A stretch of 64,000 nt of DNA from Tritrichomonas foetus (GCA_001839685.1 MLAK01000493.1:49676-113675), one strand, 5' to 3'. Counted from the first letter of the stretch, positions 51,463 through 62,561 are shown. The notes: generated by a model not told the origin, from the sequence alone. Numbers and translations: made by a program.

Positions 51463-52870
51463 CCAACAATCAAAAATAAGCTGAGATTAAATTTGTGATA
51501 AAAAAAGAAACATTTTATATGGTATTCAATTATGATTAAATCTTTTATTCGACTTTTCAAATCTTCTACATATTTCAATAGTGTTTCAATAATAAATACA
51601 ACCATAAATGTGAGGAAATGTGGGAATTAACTAGATGAATGTTGTATGGAATAAGAGAAGTCTGCTGATTTATAAGAAAAGAGTTTGTCTCATGTGTCAA
51701 TTGAAAGCCATCGAATCATGATTGTGGTTCTTAGAAATCGATTGAAAAATATATTATGGTCAACATCAAAAGATGTTATGGGTAATTCAAAAGTCCTTGT
51801 GAAAAAGCTTGAGAGCTTATTTCCCTTTAAAAAGTTCAATAGGGATTTGAAATGTTTGTGATACATTATTCGAAATTGAATGAATACTTTATTCCTTTTT
51901 ATTTTGGATGTGAGGTGAATTTGAATGTATGTCACAATCATATTGGAATTGAGAAATTGGTTCATTTTTTTTCGTAATGTTTTTTAGTGTAGTCTAGGAA
52001 GCAATATACATGAAGAAAAACGGAATTTAGGATTTTGAATCATATCAAAAAATAATGAAATTTCATTGAATATTGAATGGTACATCCTTTCAATCCCATC
52101 TTATCAAAATTGACCGAAAATTCAATAAATAAATATGTTGCATTCAATTTTAAATAGAAAAAAAGCTGTTTAAGAGAGAAAAATATATGTGAGGAAATAT
52201 TTCCTCTCATTAATTAGCTTCTTTGACTAGGATGAAAATCATAGGTTTGCCTGTGCATTTTATGATAGAGTTCAGAAATATTTCTGGCAGTTATTATAGA
52301 AAATAGAAAAATATCATTATTTTCCCTCGAATTTGATATATTCCATAAAATAACATATCAAATGTGCATCGATAAAAAAGTAGTACAATAATGAAAAATG
52401 AATATGAATTAAACGATATGTAATAATTATTCATTTCTCCTGGGAAACCTCAAACGATCTTTTTAGTGGATGGATTTTTGCATACCTTAGCAACCTTTTT
52501 CCAAACCAGAAAAGATTCTCATCGATCATTATTTTTGGACATATTAATTATGTCGCTTTTAGTCATCTATGATATAAAGATGTTTTCATCAATCCTAACT
52601 TCATAGTACACTGTGGACATTTTTTTCTCTAAAAAATCGCACAAAGTCAAATTCAACACAAATATTGAAAGGATTATTATGCATCATTTCATGTTTGCAG
52701 GGGAACAATTGATTTTTCAATCAACCATCGCTAAATTAACACTAATCAAAGGTTAAATGTCTCAACAGAATAAAGGGGAGAGAAAAAAAATCATTGTTCC
52801 ATAAGATAATTCAATTAACATGATTAACCTTGAGATTTGCTTTCCAGAGAAAAAAAAGGTAAATAAAGAC
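51463..52870. other. Long intergenic, left part
   Basis: 1.4 kb AT-rich. A 91-codon minus-strand frame at 51690-51965 was considered and not called because nothing but its length supports it. Confidence 0.45.
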
Positions 52871-52988
52871 TTCAGCCATTGGAGGTGTGTTCACACGCTA
52901 CGCCCCATCCAAGTAGAAGTTACCCAAAGAACGAGCAAACATCTCTTCACATTTGCTCATTTAATACTTTTGACCTTTATTTGACCTT
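52871..52988 (-). ncRNA. Candidate structured ncRNA locus, copy L
   Basis: Read on minus: AAGGTCAAATAAAGGTCAAA and GTATTAA (52988-52961), then a 9-bp stem GAGCAAATG/TGTTTGCTC around the loop TGAAGAGA (52958-52933), then GTTCTTTGGGT (52932-52922). The following sequence is GC-richer than its surroundings and contains GTGTGAACACAC (about 52890). The same order occurs at 63433 with paired differences in the stem. The upstream doubled motif is a plausible promoter and the rest the RNA. The 3' end is not defined; I placed it at the end of the GC-richer part. Confidence 0.5.
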
Positions 52989-54245
52989 TTTTTCTTTAAA
53001 ATCTCAAGGAAAATCGTATTCATACCCATAGAAATGACTTTAAAAAGGGTATAATTGATAATCAGAGATATATGGAATATCTAGAACTCTTTTTTTTCAT
53101 TAGTATTACTCATCTCAAGGTTTCGATTTCATAATTAATCTAGAAAATTTAGTTTTTGAGATGCATCAGCTAAAAATTTTTTGTAAAAATATGAGATATG
53201 TAAAATCTCTATCAAAACATTAACATTAGATATCATAGTCAACATAACTAACATATTGGGTTGAGAAAACTCATTCACAACGAACTAGAAAAATAATCCA
53301 TCCTTTCATTTTTTGAATCAAACAAACAACTCTTAAATAGTATGCTGGAATTCAAAAAAATGATAGAGAGAACAGTGATTCATCAACAGTTTAACCGTTA
53401 ATAAAATTGAAAATAATTGAATAGAAGTGATTGACTGATATTCCAATATTGATTTTTTTATATCAATGAATAGATAAAGTAAGTTATTTTAAATGGCATT
53501 CTTCACGAATTTCTGGCGATTAACTTTTTATTCAAATAAAAATGGTTGAATTAGTTCACATTTTTGTGAAAGAAAATTGAATAATTTTGATAAGGACATA
53601 TAAAAACGTTGATAAAATTCACACTTTTTGACTGTTAGATGATCGAAATCAGTTGAAATATCCAATGATTTGGTTTGGCGTCATCTAGTAATAGCATAAA
53701 ACACTTTTATTGACCAATTTTCGAGATATTTCTTCATCATCCATTACTCATATCTACATTCCTAAGATAAGGAACTTCATTATCATGTGATTTTCCGATT
53801 AAAATTATGTCACAATATTGTTCTGGTGAGAAATTTGAATGGTGCAATTCAATTTACATTATGAATTTATCTCAATAAAATTGAAATATAACAGTACTTA
53901 ATTATAATATCTTATTTATAAAAGTAATATACAGCTAACAATATTTTCTATAATTGATTATATAGTTTTTTTGATAGTATATTCATCGTTCACAAATTCA
54001 CAGAAAGAATTTTTTCAGAAGTCGTCGACCACGACAGATTTTTAAATAACGCTTCACTTTTTCTTTTTTGTCCCTTCAAATCTTTCTATGATCACAGAAA
54101 ATTTAATTCAATTTTTCTACAATCAAATTGCGAATGTGATTTTTTGAAAGTCATTTTATCATTTTCTGAATAGCTTCTCAAATATTTTAATAAATTTTTA
54201 TTATTCTTTTCCCAAGAAAATAAAAATCTTTAATTCGATAGAGTT
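52989..54245. other. Long intergenic, right part
   Basis: 1.26 kb AT-rich between the candidate ncRNA and the PLP enzyme gene. No feature recognised. Confidence 0.45.
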
Positions 54246-54250
54246 TCATT
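54246..54250 (+). promoter_or_regulatory. Candidate initiator (Inr) TCATT
   Basis: TCATT 19 bases upstream of the ATG at 54269. Confidence 0.4.
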
Positions 54251-54268
54251 TTATTCAACAGAATTTAT

Positions 54269-55366
54269 ATGATCGATCCAGTTGTTGCAAAATTCTCCAA
54301 ACCAGAAGTTCAATGTTTCCATGGAGGTCAATCATACTCTCGCTGTCCGAACTTCAAAAGCGACTTTTCAGTCACCACAAATGTGATGGGACCACCCAAA
54401 GATGCACTCGCCGCCGCAATTGATGCTCTTAAAGCTAACATCGAACATTACCCAGATCAGGAAGCCTGGCCAGTACGCTGCCATTTCGCCAACGTAATGA
54501 ATATCAAGCCAGAAGAAGTCCTCATCGGAAACGGTGCATCGGAACTCATCGAAATTGTTCCAAGACTTTACCCAGAAGGAACCAAATGGCGCGGAGGTTA
54601 CCACCAGCCGCAATACATGGAATACGAGCGAGCTGCATTAAACGCAAACCTTGAAAAAGTGCCCACAGAAAAAAATGATGAAGCGAAAATGATTATTATG
54701 ATTAATCCAAACTCACCAACAGGGGATTATATACCTTTCGAAGAACTCAGACAGAAAATAAAGGATGCAAGTGATACTGTTTTTATTATCGATGAATCAT
54801 TCATCAGCTGCATCGGCCCAGATTGGATAAACCACTCAGCTATTCGCTTAGTGAATGAATTTGCTCCACGCGTTTGGGTGATCGCATCATGGACGAAAGT
54901 ATTTGCTTGTCCATTCATTCGCATTGGAACTCTCGTCTCCTGCCAAGAGAACATTGAAAAAGTTCAAAAGTTACAAGTTCCATGGAGTGTCAATGGAGCT
55001 GCGCAGGCTTTCATCATTTCCGCAATTAATGATAAAAAGTTCTTCGAGGAAATGTGGAAGCAAACACCGGTTTTGAAAGCAAATCAAATCAAGCTTCTTG
55101 ATGAAGTCGGTTTTAAGGCCAATCCAAATTCACCTTTGTGGGTACCTTACATCTATGTAGATTTCTTAAATGAAGAAATTACACAAGAAGCTGAAAGAAT
55201 TGCTTTCGAAGCAGGATATCCAATCCGTGTTTGTAAATCTTATGGTGCACCACATCACGTCAGACTTGGAATTCGTCTAATCGAACATCAAGAAGCGATG
55301 CAAAAGGCTTGGCTTGCAAGTGAGAAACTAAAGAATTTGATCAGTGAATACAAACGCTCTCATTAA
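54269..55366 (+). CDS. PLP fold-type I aminotransferase (HisC/CobD-like)
   Basis: 365 aa, no targeting signal. PLP motifs are in place: GNGASELIE (87-95), NPNSPTG with Asn149, IIDESF with Asp175, SWTKVFACPFIRIG with the Schiff-base Lys210 and Arg218, and a C-terminal HHVRLGIR for substrate carboxylate binding. The N-terminal HGGQ and size match the histidinol-phosphate aminotransferase/threonine-phosphate decarboxylase branch. No histidine or cobalamin gene is nearby and trichomonads lack those pathways, so the true reaction is unknown. The gene is less AT-rich than its flanks, suggesting strong expression. A bacterial origin is plausible. Confidence 0.82.
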   Translation: MIDPVVAKFSKPEVQCFHGGQSYSRCPNFKSDFSVTTNVMGPPKDALAAAIDALKANIEHYPDQEAWPVRCHFANVMNIKPEEVLIGNGASELIEIVPRLYPEGTKWRGGYHQPQYMEYERAALNANLEKVPTEKNDEAKMIIMINPNSPTGDYIPFEELRQKIKDASDTVFIIDESFISCIGPDWINHSAIRLVNEFAPRVWVIASWTKVFACPFIRIGTLVSCQENIEKVQKLQVPWSVNGAAQAFIISAINDKKFFEEMWKQTPVLKANQIKLLDEVGFKANPNSPLWVPYIYVDFLNEEITQEAERIAFEAGYPIRVCKSYGAPHHVRLGIRLIEHQEAMQKAWLASEKLKNLISEYKRSH

Positions 55367-56099
55367 ATAAAATATAACTTTCTCTCCCATTTTAGAAAAT
55401 TCGACTTTTTCTTTCAAAATATATGGTTAGCTATTTATTGTGTTAACCAGTATCTATTCGAGTCTTGATTTATCCTTTTTGTTCGTGAACTTGGAATTAG
55501 ATTTTTCATATTTAGTCTTTGAATAAGAAGTAGGTATTCTCCTAATTTTTTGACAATGCTTGATGAACAAATCCAAAAGATTCTTTCAATTAAACGTTTA
55601 CTGTTTTAGACATAATATTTTCATCTGGTATATATCTAGAATAGTATATAAAATATATATCTCGAAGAATTGAATCTAATTGGCTTAGATAAATTCAAAA
55701 TATCATAATTTTTTGACCTATTGTATGGTCAATTATCGATGGAGGTTTAGAATTCGTATTTTCAATGAATCATGTATCAAATTGAAGTCCCTTATTTATT
55801 GAATTATTCTGAATATCGGTTGAAATTAATTCAAAAGTCAGACTTTTCATTTTGAAATTTCAATATGTCATTTTTGTGAATTGACATCAAATTGGAATAA
55901 ATCATACAAATGGAGTAAAAATTGAAAACCATCAATGCGATTGATCCCTTGAGAATAATATGACCAGAACAAAATAAAAATACCGAATTTCTCTGATTCT
56001 AACAATAAACGCCAATTTGAATGACATCATGATATTTTGACAAACTCTGTTTGATGTCAGTCATAGAAATAATTGAATGTTTTAGTTCATCAATATTTA
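55367..56099. other. Intergenic
   Basis: 733 AT-rich bases between two same-strand genes. No RNA gene or repeat seen. A TCATC near 56086 precedes the next ATG but does not strictly match the Inr consensus. Confidence 0.45.
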
Positions 56100-57062
56100 A
56101 TGTTTTCGTTCTTTGCTGCCTTTTCATCAGCTGCTGCTTTATATCAGCTCCATGAGCAGAAAGCCTTCTTGGGGTGGATGAGATCCACAAACCAATTTTA
56201 CACTGGTGACGAATATCAAGTTCGCTTTGGTATCTATCTCTCCAACAAGCGCTTCGTTGAATCACACAACGCCAACCCAGCCAATTCATACAAGGTTACT
56301 CTTAACAATTTTGCCGCTTTGACCCCATCAGAATACAAATCACTCTTAGGCTACAAACCAGCCTTTAACAGAAACTCGCAACACGCCAAAATCACAAAAG
56401 CCCAAAAGACAAACACAGAAAGCGTCGACTGGCGTGAAAAGGGAGTTGTTAACGATGTGAGGAATCAATACATGTGCGGAAGTTGCTGGGCATTCTCTGC
56501 TATCCAAGCCATCGAATCAGTTTATGCCATTGGAACAGGTACCCTTTTGAGCCTTTCTGAACAAAACTTAGTCGATTGCGTTGATACATGCGAAGGCTGC
56601 AATGGCGGTTTAATGGATGCTGCCTATGACTATGTTATTGAAAAGCAAAATGGTCAATTCAACACAGAAGCCTCATACTGGTATATAGGAATTGACGAAA
56701 CATGCATGTTTGATAAATACGAAAAAGCTGGTTCAATCAGCGGCTATTATAATGTTGCCGCTTCAAGCGAAGATGACCTTGCTGCTAAAGTTGAACAATA
56801 CGGACCAGCAGCAGTCGCCATCGATGCATCAGCTGTTGGATTCCAACTCTACTGGGGAGGAATTTATGACAACTCTGGCTGCAGCTCAGTCATGCTCGAC
56901 CACGGCGTTGGCTGTGTCGGCTTCGGCGTTGAAGGCGGTACACAATACTGGATCGTCAGAAACTCATGGGGATCATGGTGGGGTGAATCCGGATACATCA
57001 GAATGATCAGAAAGGACAACCAATGCGGTATTGCAACAATGAGCTGCATCCCAATCGCATGA
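56100..57062 (+). CDS. Papain-family (C1A) cysteine peptidase, secreted
   Basis: 320 aa from the first ATG. The signal peptide is about residues 1-13 (MFSFFAAFSSAAA). The I29 propeptide has an ERFNIN-like EYQVRFGIYLSNKRFVESHN and LNNFAALTPSEY. The mature enzyme begins near SVDWREKGVV (about residue 108). Catalytic residues: Gln123, Cys129 in CGSCWAFS, His268 in LDHGVG and Asn288 in RNSWG. It is a cathepsin L-like endopeptidase with several disulphide Cys (CVDTCEGCNGG). Trichomonads secrete such enzymes or keep them in lysosomes. C-ending codons are frequent, unlike neighbouring genes, suggesting high expression. Confidence 0.95.
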   Translation: MFSFFAAFSSAAALYQLHEQKAFLGWMRSTNQFYTGDEYQVRFGIYLSNKRFVESHNANPANSYKVTLNNFAALTPSEYKSLLGYKPAFNRNSQHAKITKAQKTNTESVDWREKGVVNDVRNQYMCGSCWAFSAIQAIESVYAIGTGTLLSLSEQNLVDCVDTCEGCNGGLMDAAYDYVIEKQNGQFNTEASYWYIGIDETCMFDKYEKAGSISGYYNVAASSEDDLAAKVEQYGPAAVAIDASAVGFQLYWGGIYDNSGCSSVMLDHGVGCVGFGVEGGTQYWIVRNSWGSWWGESGYIRMIRKDNQCGIATMSCIPIA

Positions 57063-57200
57063 ACAGTAAAACTGCTGTTTTCTTTATGTATTTTTTTCTT
57101 CTCTTTATTTTATTTCTGACCTCACTTGAATAGCTTACATGGCATTTCATCTCGAATTGCGCGAAAGAAAAAAACTTTGGCGATGTGGAAAGTCTTTTGC

Positions 57201-57233
57201 TTTATTTTTGTTTTTCTTTTTGTTTTGTTTTCT

Positions 57234-57264
<31 letters not shown>

Positions 57265-57274
57265 CTTTTTGATT
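57201..57274. repeat. T-rich microsatellite (GTTTTCTTTTTGTTTT-type)
   Basis: About 75 bases of T runs broken by single G or C, 140 bases after the peptidase stop codon. Simple-sequence DNA. Confidence 0.8.
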
Positions 57275-57336
57275 TGTATTAGCTTTTACGTCATCATTAA
57301 AAAATGTTTTATGGAAGATTACTCATCCTTTCATCA

Positions 57337-57555
57337 CTAAAAAGCAATAAATTCATTTGTGAGGTTGTTATTCATTTGTCTATGAGTGAAGAAAGGAGCA
57401 TCTTTGTGGAGACTTTGATGTTGTGATTTCGCAGTAATATTGGATAATTTCGACCATGCTTTTCTCAAAAATTGCTTGAATAGAGATGTTTTGAAGAAAG
57501 TATGATTCTGCTTATTTTCAGGTAGAAGATGATTTAATATGCTTTGATTCATCAA
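57337..57555 (-). CDS. Possible small protein, 72 aa
   Basis: Frame starting MMNQSILNHLLPENKQN and ending LTNEFIAF. The composition is mixed and soluble-looking (Lys, Gln, His, Ser), less biased than chance frames nearby. No motif, no Inr element and no homologue recalled. Reported with low confidence. Confidence 0.2.
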   Translation of the reverse strand: MMNQSILNHLLPENKQNHTFFKTSLFKQFLRKAWSKLSNITAKSQHQSLHKDAPFFTHRQMNNNLTNEFIAF

Positions 57556-59328
57556 ACTAGTAACTTTTGTGTTTATGTCTAAACTCTCACTAAAATTCTG
57601 ATAAACATCAAAGCTCTAAAAATAAATTGGTTATTTTTAATGATCTTACAAAAAGAACTGATGAATATTATAAATCTAAAAAGTAAATAATTTCAAATGA
57701 TATCAATAGAAAGAATAGTAATAGGGTGATTTTTGGTGATTCCACAATTTTTTCCATTTGTAACATACCATTGGTCCACAGAACTCAAATTTATTTTGTT
57801 AATACGTAAAATATAAATTGATTTACTCATGTACAATCACAAATTGTCTCGATAGCATAGTTACACTAGAGAAAAAAATGACACTTCCAAAATATATTTT
57901 TTATTTGCTTTTCCTCAGGTTTTGTCTTATAGACAATGTTTATTTCAGTCATATTCACTTTCATTCTCATCTAATGATTGGATATATTAGGTTTTCGATA
58001 AGGACAAAATGAAGAAATTACATTATCTCCTTGCAGCATTAATTTTTTGGCTTAGTTTCTTTCAGACCATTTCCATTACCTTTTGATGTAATTTGATAAT
58101 CCCATGTAAATGCTAAAAGTAAACAGAACGCTCACATTTATGGTATATTTTTGGCATTCTATTGGCATTTCCCTCAATTCAATGGCTTATTTGTCAACAA
58201 AATAAAATAGGATGAATAAGATTGGGTTTGAATGACAGAAATAATTTTTGTAAAAATGAATAACACATGTTTTTAATATCATCGAATATTTTTCAGGATT
58301 TTATTCCAAAGGCATCTTTAGAAGACAGATAAATAAATGAACAATCCTCTGGAATTAGGTTATTTTAAATATCTAGACTAATTTTCCTAATATCTTCTTC
58401 AGGGAGTTTGATGATTAATAATCCAATTGTATCAGAGAAGATGAACGAAAAATATGTGAATTATTACAATATATTCAAACTAATTTATGAAATGTTGTCT
58501 AAATATCAGATACATTATCACACGATGACATCAAAAATAATATAATTTGCTAATGAAATCAGAGTGAACCAATTATTTAAGTTATTTTAAGTTTATAAGA
58601 GGGACTTTATTAACAACAGTACTAACTCTAAGTCTGATAAATTTATATCTTATAAAATATAATATTGTTATGTGAATAGCACATTTTAGTGAAGCAAAAA
58701 TTCGACGATATTTCAATCAACAGTTAAAGAAAAAGGATTAGAGATATTTGATTGATTTGCATCTGATAGAAATAAATGTCCATTGAATAACCATAATTTT
58801 TGTTTTCAAGAACTCAGGATTTGGAGATTGAGTAATTAACTTTAATGTTTATTTTATAAAGGAAATGAATGAGTATTAATTAGAGAAATTACTTGTATTT
58901 ACTCATATTACTCATATTTTCTACGTATTTTGAAAAGAAAATAGTAGTTTTGATTAAAGCAGCAATACAAACTGATATCACTTCATCTGGTATAAACAAA
59001 GTGACATTTATTGATCTTTCAAACTTAATATAGATATTGGGATCTACATAATGTATTGATCAATCTTCCGGTGAAGCCTCAAAAGCCATAAAACTATCAA
59101 CAATGAAGACAGTCATACTTTCGAATATGATTCATTCGATGCAGTTACTAGCGTTTGAATTTACATGAAATTTCCTTTTCCAGCAAAGATATATATAGTC
59201 TTTTATTTCAAATAACATAATTTTTCGTGTTCACCAAGCGAAATCAATCATATCAAAATAAAAAAAATATTGTTAGAAATGGATAGTTTTGAATAAAATT
59301 CACATCAGATGTTGAAGATTATTTTTAT
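57556..59328. other. Long intergenic
   Basis: 1.8 kb AT-rich. No coding region, RNA gene or transposon end recognised. Confidence 0.45.
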
Positions 59329-59423
59329 GCAAAAGAAAACGCAAAAGAAAGAAAGAAAATTCAAAAGAAAGAAAGAAAATTCAAAAGATAGAAAGAAAAC
59401 TCAAAAGATAGAAAGAAAGAAAT
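59329..59423. repeat. 20-bp purine-rich minisatellite
   Basis: About four to five copies of a unit close to AAAGAAAGAAAATTCAAAAG, with GATAGAAAG variants at the right. It lies 60 bases past the 3' end of the gene at 59486, as the 21-bp repeat does at UBA3. Confidence 0.8.
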
Positions 59424-59485
59424 ATGCAGTTATGAATAATTATGATTAAGATAATTCTTTATAATAATAATATCAAAATAAAAAG

Positions 59486-59980
59486 TCACTTTGGTTCACA
59501 ATTTACAATTAGTATTCCAACTGTAAACGGCTCGATTATCTCCCAATTTGTGTCGAACCATCTGTAAATTCCATCTAATGATTTGAATTGAGTAGATTGT
59601 GTTTCGATGCCGCATTTTCCCGCAAGAACGGCCGAAAATTGCCTCAATCTTGCTGTATTTAAATGGTACTCAGATTGTAGTTTTTCGAGATATTGTAAAG
59701 CTCCCATATTCGTCATCGATTCTTTTGCTTCTTGGAGGAGCCTCCTTTCTTCAAGGTTGACTTCGTCTTCATGGTTGTCGACAATTCCACCAATATTGGC
59801 AACATTGTGAATTTCTTGTGGGTTGAATTGGTTCAATAAATTATCTTTCACGGGAAGGCCGTGAAGTTCGTCACGTAGGTTGGATAAATGCGGGCGTAAA
59901 ATAGTCGCTGCTTCACTGCTAGTCGATAGGAGTTCAATAATTTTCGTTACTGCTGGGAATAGGGTGGGGTTATGAAACAT
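59486..59980 (-). CDS. Hypothetical protein, 164 aa
   Basis: From the first ATG: MFHNPTLFPAVTKIIELLST. The frame is open seven codons further to a TTG. It is largely helical and charged (NLEERRLLQEAKESMTNMG, LEKLQSEYHLNTARLRQFSA, perhaps coiled coil), then GIYRWFDTNWEIIEPFTVGILIVN. No signal peptide or membrane helix. Base composition is less AT-rich than the flanks and consistent with coding. It may be an intact short gene or the 3' part of a longer one. Not recognised. Confidence 0.6.
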   Translation of the reverse strand: MFHNPTLFPAVTKIIELLSTSSEAATILRPHLSNLRDELHGLPVKDNLLNQFNPQEIHNVANIGGIVDNHEDEVNLEERRLLQEAKESMTNMGALQYLEKLQSEYHLNTARLRQFSAVLAGKCGIETQSTQFKSLDGIYRWFDTNWEIIEPFTVGILIVNCEPK

Positions 59981-60236
59981 CAGAAATCTAAATCCCGCCA
60001 AAAAGATTAATAAAGAAAATCGCGGATAATTTTTTGAAAAAGTTCTAATGTCATATATTAATTCATTTTGTTTAATTCAAATCGAAATTTTGAATAGAAA
60101 AATTCTTGTCAATATAAATTTGTGAGAAATCTGCTTGTTTGCTTTTTATCATATCATAGATCATTTATCTTGTATCAAATCACTTCCTGAAAATAATGGA
60201 ATATGTATATAATTTATTTTCTGGCTTTTGAAAATG

Positions 60237-60284
<48 letters not shown>
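60237..60284 (+). repeat. 48-base poly(A) run
   Basis: Uninterrupted A from 60237 to 60284. Flanking sequence shows no obvious target duplication or retrocopied gene next to it. Exact length is likely unstable and unreliable in assembly. Confidence 0.9.
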
Positions 60285-60287
<3 letters not shown>

Positions 60288-60475
60288 GGAAAAAATAAAA
60301 TACATATATTTTTTAACAAACAATAGAATATATAGTTTCTCAAAGATTAAGTTAAAAAACCGCGACATTGATTATTAATATTTTCCCCTTTGAGTTCACA
60401 TTTTTCTGATTTTTCATATTTTTATATCTTCACATCATTTTTCCTGAAGAAAAATTTGTACAAAAACTTGAAAAG

Positions 60476-62557
60476 TTATTTTTTGTCATCACCTTCTTTG
60501 TTCTCCCTCTTGTGTTTTTCTAGAACAGGCATGAATCTAGAAACAGCGAGTGTTGGCTTTTTCTCATTGTGGAATTTCGTGTGGAATAATTTCAATTTTT
60601 CATTCAAGTCAAATTCTTCACCATTTTTCGCAGCAAGTTTTGCAATCGCTGCCCAACCGCGTTGTGTATCATTTGGTATGCGCGGCTTGTATCGCTGTGC
60701 TTTAAGTTGTTTGATATACGTTTTCATTTTATGATAACTGTGTTTATTGATTCGGCACATTTCAGTGAGTGCGTGTGAAGCTTTTTCAACATTTGATTTT
60801 AGCCAATATTTTTCAATTACACCCTGCACAGATTCATACATTGCATGAATTGCTGCACGTGAGTTTAGTCCAATCCATGAACTTTCTTGCACATTATTCC
60901 ATATGTCGAGTGCAGCTGCGCAAACCTTGGCATAAGGACTTTCGACACACTCTGCAAGAAAAGTGAACACTCGTGAGGCCATTTGTTTAAAGGCAGTTGG
61001 ATCCATTTTGTCCCATATTGTTATAAAAAGTGAGAGAAAACATGTTTGTTTATTTGCATCAGCTAGTGGCCACATTAATTCTATTCTTCTGAGAAAATCA
61101 TCCGCAAAATAGCTATTATTAGTAAGAACGGTAGCAAGAAGTTGTTTAAGATTTTGATGATACAATGGAAGCCATGGAAGGCCAACAAGTGGGATAACTG
61201 CGTATCTTATTGTTTTAATAAATTCTGTAAGCATTGTTGGTGGTGAACGAGTATACATATGCGTGATATAAATGATGAGCGGCATTGCGCAATAAGGTGT
61301 AGCAATTCCATTGATTAATTCAATGAGTTTATTTCTAACCATTTTAATAATTTCGACACGATTATCTTGTCGCACATCATAAAACGTTCGAAGAAAAGCA
61401 ACAAGCTGCATCCTTTCATTTGTATCGGCGAGCTGAGTCAAGTGAATTGCTGTTTTGGCAGTTTCTAAAGTTATCAAAGGTGATGAAGGGAAAATCTGAA
61501 TAAATCTATTCAAAATCTGATAACAATAAAACATGTGGGGCCAGGATGGTTCCACAATTGAGAGACCAAGATCAACAAGCATTATTTTTGATGGAAAGAT
61601 TGGATCTTGTTGGAAAATATTTCTTTGAAGCATTTGGAAAATGATTTTTTGATTTTTTTCACTTAATTTCGAAATATCACGACTGTTTTCGAACAATTCG
61701 ATAAATTCACACATTGTGCGTGCTTTTGTTTCCTTTTCTGGGATTTGTTCATTTAGTGCTGTGAAGTCCAAAACGTTTGCACATATAACCGCTTTTTGAT
61801 AGAGAATTTCATCGAAACTCGGGTCATTAATTGATGGAAGTGGTGGCAATTGATTGAACTTCACATCACCTGAAGCAACATCAATAGCTGACGCAATTCT
61901 GATAACACTAGGAACTTCACTATCAATAATTGGGATGTCACTATTCCCAGCACCTTGTCTGGCTGGACCATTCAATGCAAAGCCAATTGTGATACGACTA
62001 AAAGGGATAACGGTTTTTCCAAAATCAACATTATCTAAGCTGTCGTGTTTGGCTGATTGACTTCGACCTCCGTTATTGTGGTTATATTTATTTTGATAAT
62101 AAATTGGATTTCCATTATTGTCAAGCATTGAGGTTTGATTGTTTGGTTCGGGAATGTTGAATTTTGGCGTGCTCATGTAATTGTTTAAGGCATTGCTTCT
62201 TAGTTTTGGAAGGTTTGACGGGGTAAATTCTTCGGTCTTTTTCTGGCCGACATTGAAGACGGCTGTACTATGAGAGATATTGCTGTTTGGACGTAGCATG
62301 ATGGCCTTTCCTGGCTTGTTAATAAGAGATAATGGCGCTGGAGCCCTTGGCTGAGTCGATCCCAAAGACTCCCTATTTTCACCATATATTTGACCATTGA
62401 CTGCTTCTTCATCACTGTGGGAAACTGGTGGTGGGTCTAACGGTGCAAGAACTGCGCGGTGGATTGACATGTATTGGGCCTTTGGTCCCTGCGTCGAGGG
62501 TTTTAATGGGTTAACATTTAAGGCAGAACTTCCACGCATCCCACGAGAAAGGGCCAT
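60476..62557 (-). CDS. B56-family PP2A regulatory subunit (copy 3)
   Basis: 693 aa. A long Ser/Pro/Asn-rich disordered leader (1-220) precedes the B56 helical repeats (about 250-610): EPSWPHMFYCYQILNRFIQIFPSS, DTNERMQLVAFLRTFYDVRQ (compare DPRERDFLKTVLHRIYGK), MVRNKLIELINGIATPYC, AVIPLVGLPWLPLYHQNL (compare VLIPLHTVKGL) and RIELMWPLADANKQTCFLSLF (compare KFWPKTCSQKEVMFL). A basic tail ends it. It is the most divergent of the three, and the leader may add regulatory sites. A TCACA Inr candidate lies five bases before the ATG. Confidence 0.82.
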   Translation of the reverse strand: MALSRGMRGSSALNVNPLKPSTQGPKAQYMSIHRAVLAPLDPPPVSHSDEEAVNGQIYGENRESLGSTQPRAPAPLSLINKPGKAIMLRPNSNISHSTAVFNVGQKKTEEFTPSNLPKLRSNALNNYMSTPKFNIPEPNNQTSMLDNNGNPIYYQNKYNHNNGGRSQSAKHDSLDNVDFGKTVIPFSRITIGFALNGPARQGAGNSDIPIIDSEVPSVIRIASAIDVASGDVKFNQLPPLPSINDPSFDEILYQKAVICANVLDFTALNEQIPEKETKARTMCEFIELFENSRDISKLSEKNQKIIFQMLQRNIFQQDPIFPSKIMLVDLGLSIVEPSWPHMFYCYQILNRFIQIFPSSPLITLETAKTAIHLTQLADTNERMQLVAFLRTFYDVRQDNRVEIIKMVRNKLIELINGIATPYCAMPLIIYITHMYTRSPPTMLTEFIKTIRYAVIPLVGLPWLPLYHQNLKQLLATVLTNNSYFADDFLRRIELMWPLADANKQTCFLSLFITIWDKMDPTAFKQMASRVFTFLAECVESPYAKVCAAALDIWNNVQESSWIGLNSRAAIHAMYESVQGVIEKYWLKSNVEKASHALTEMCRINKHSYHKMKTYIKQLKAQRYKPRIPNDTQRGWAAIAKLAAKNGEEFDLNEKLKLFHTKFHNEKKPTLAVSRFMPVLEKHKRENKEGDDKK

Positions 62558-62561
62558 TTTT

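Noticed and set aside
51690..51965. 91-codon minus-strand frame
   Set aside because: Only its length supports it; no motif, no upstream Inr element and composition similar to chance frames in AT-rich DNA.
52880..52920. tRNA or 5S rRNA in the GC-richer part of copy L
   Set aside because: No cloverleaf, no GGTTCGAATCC-type T-loop and no 5S internal control motif could be found. No tRNA or rRNA gene was recognised anywhere in the window.
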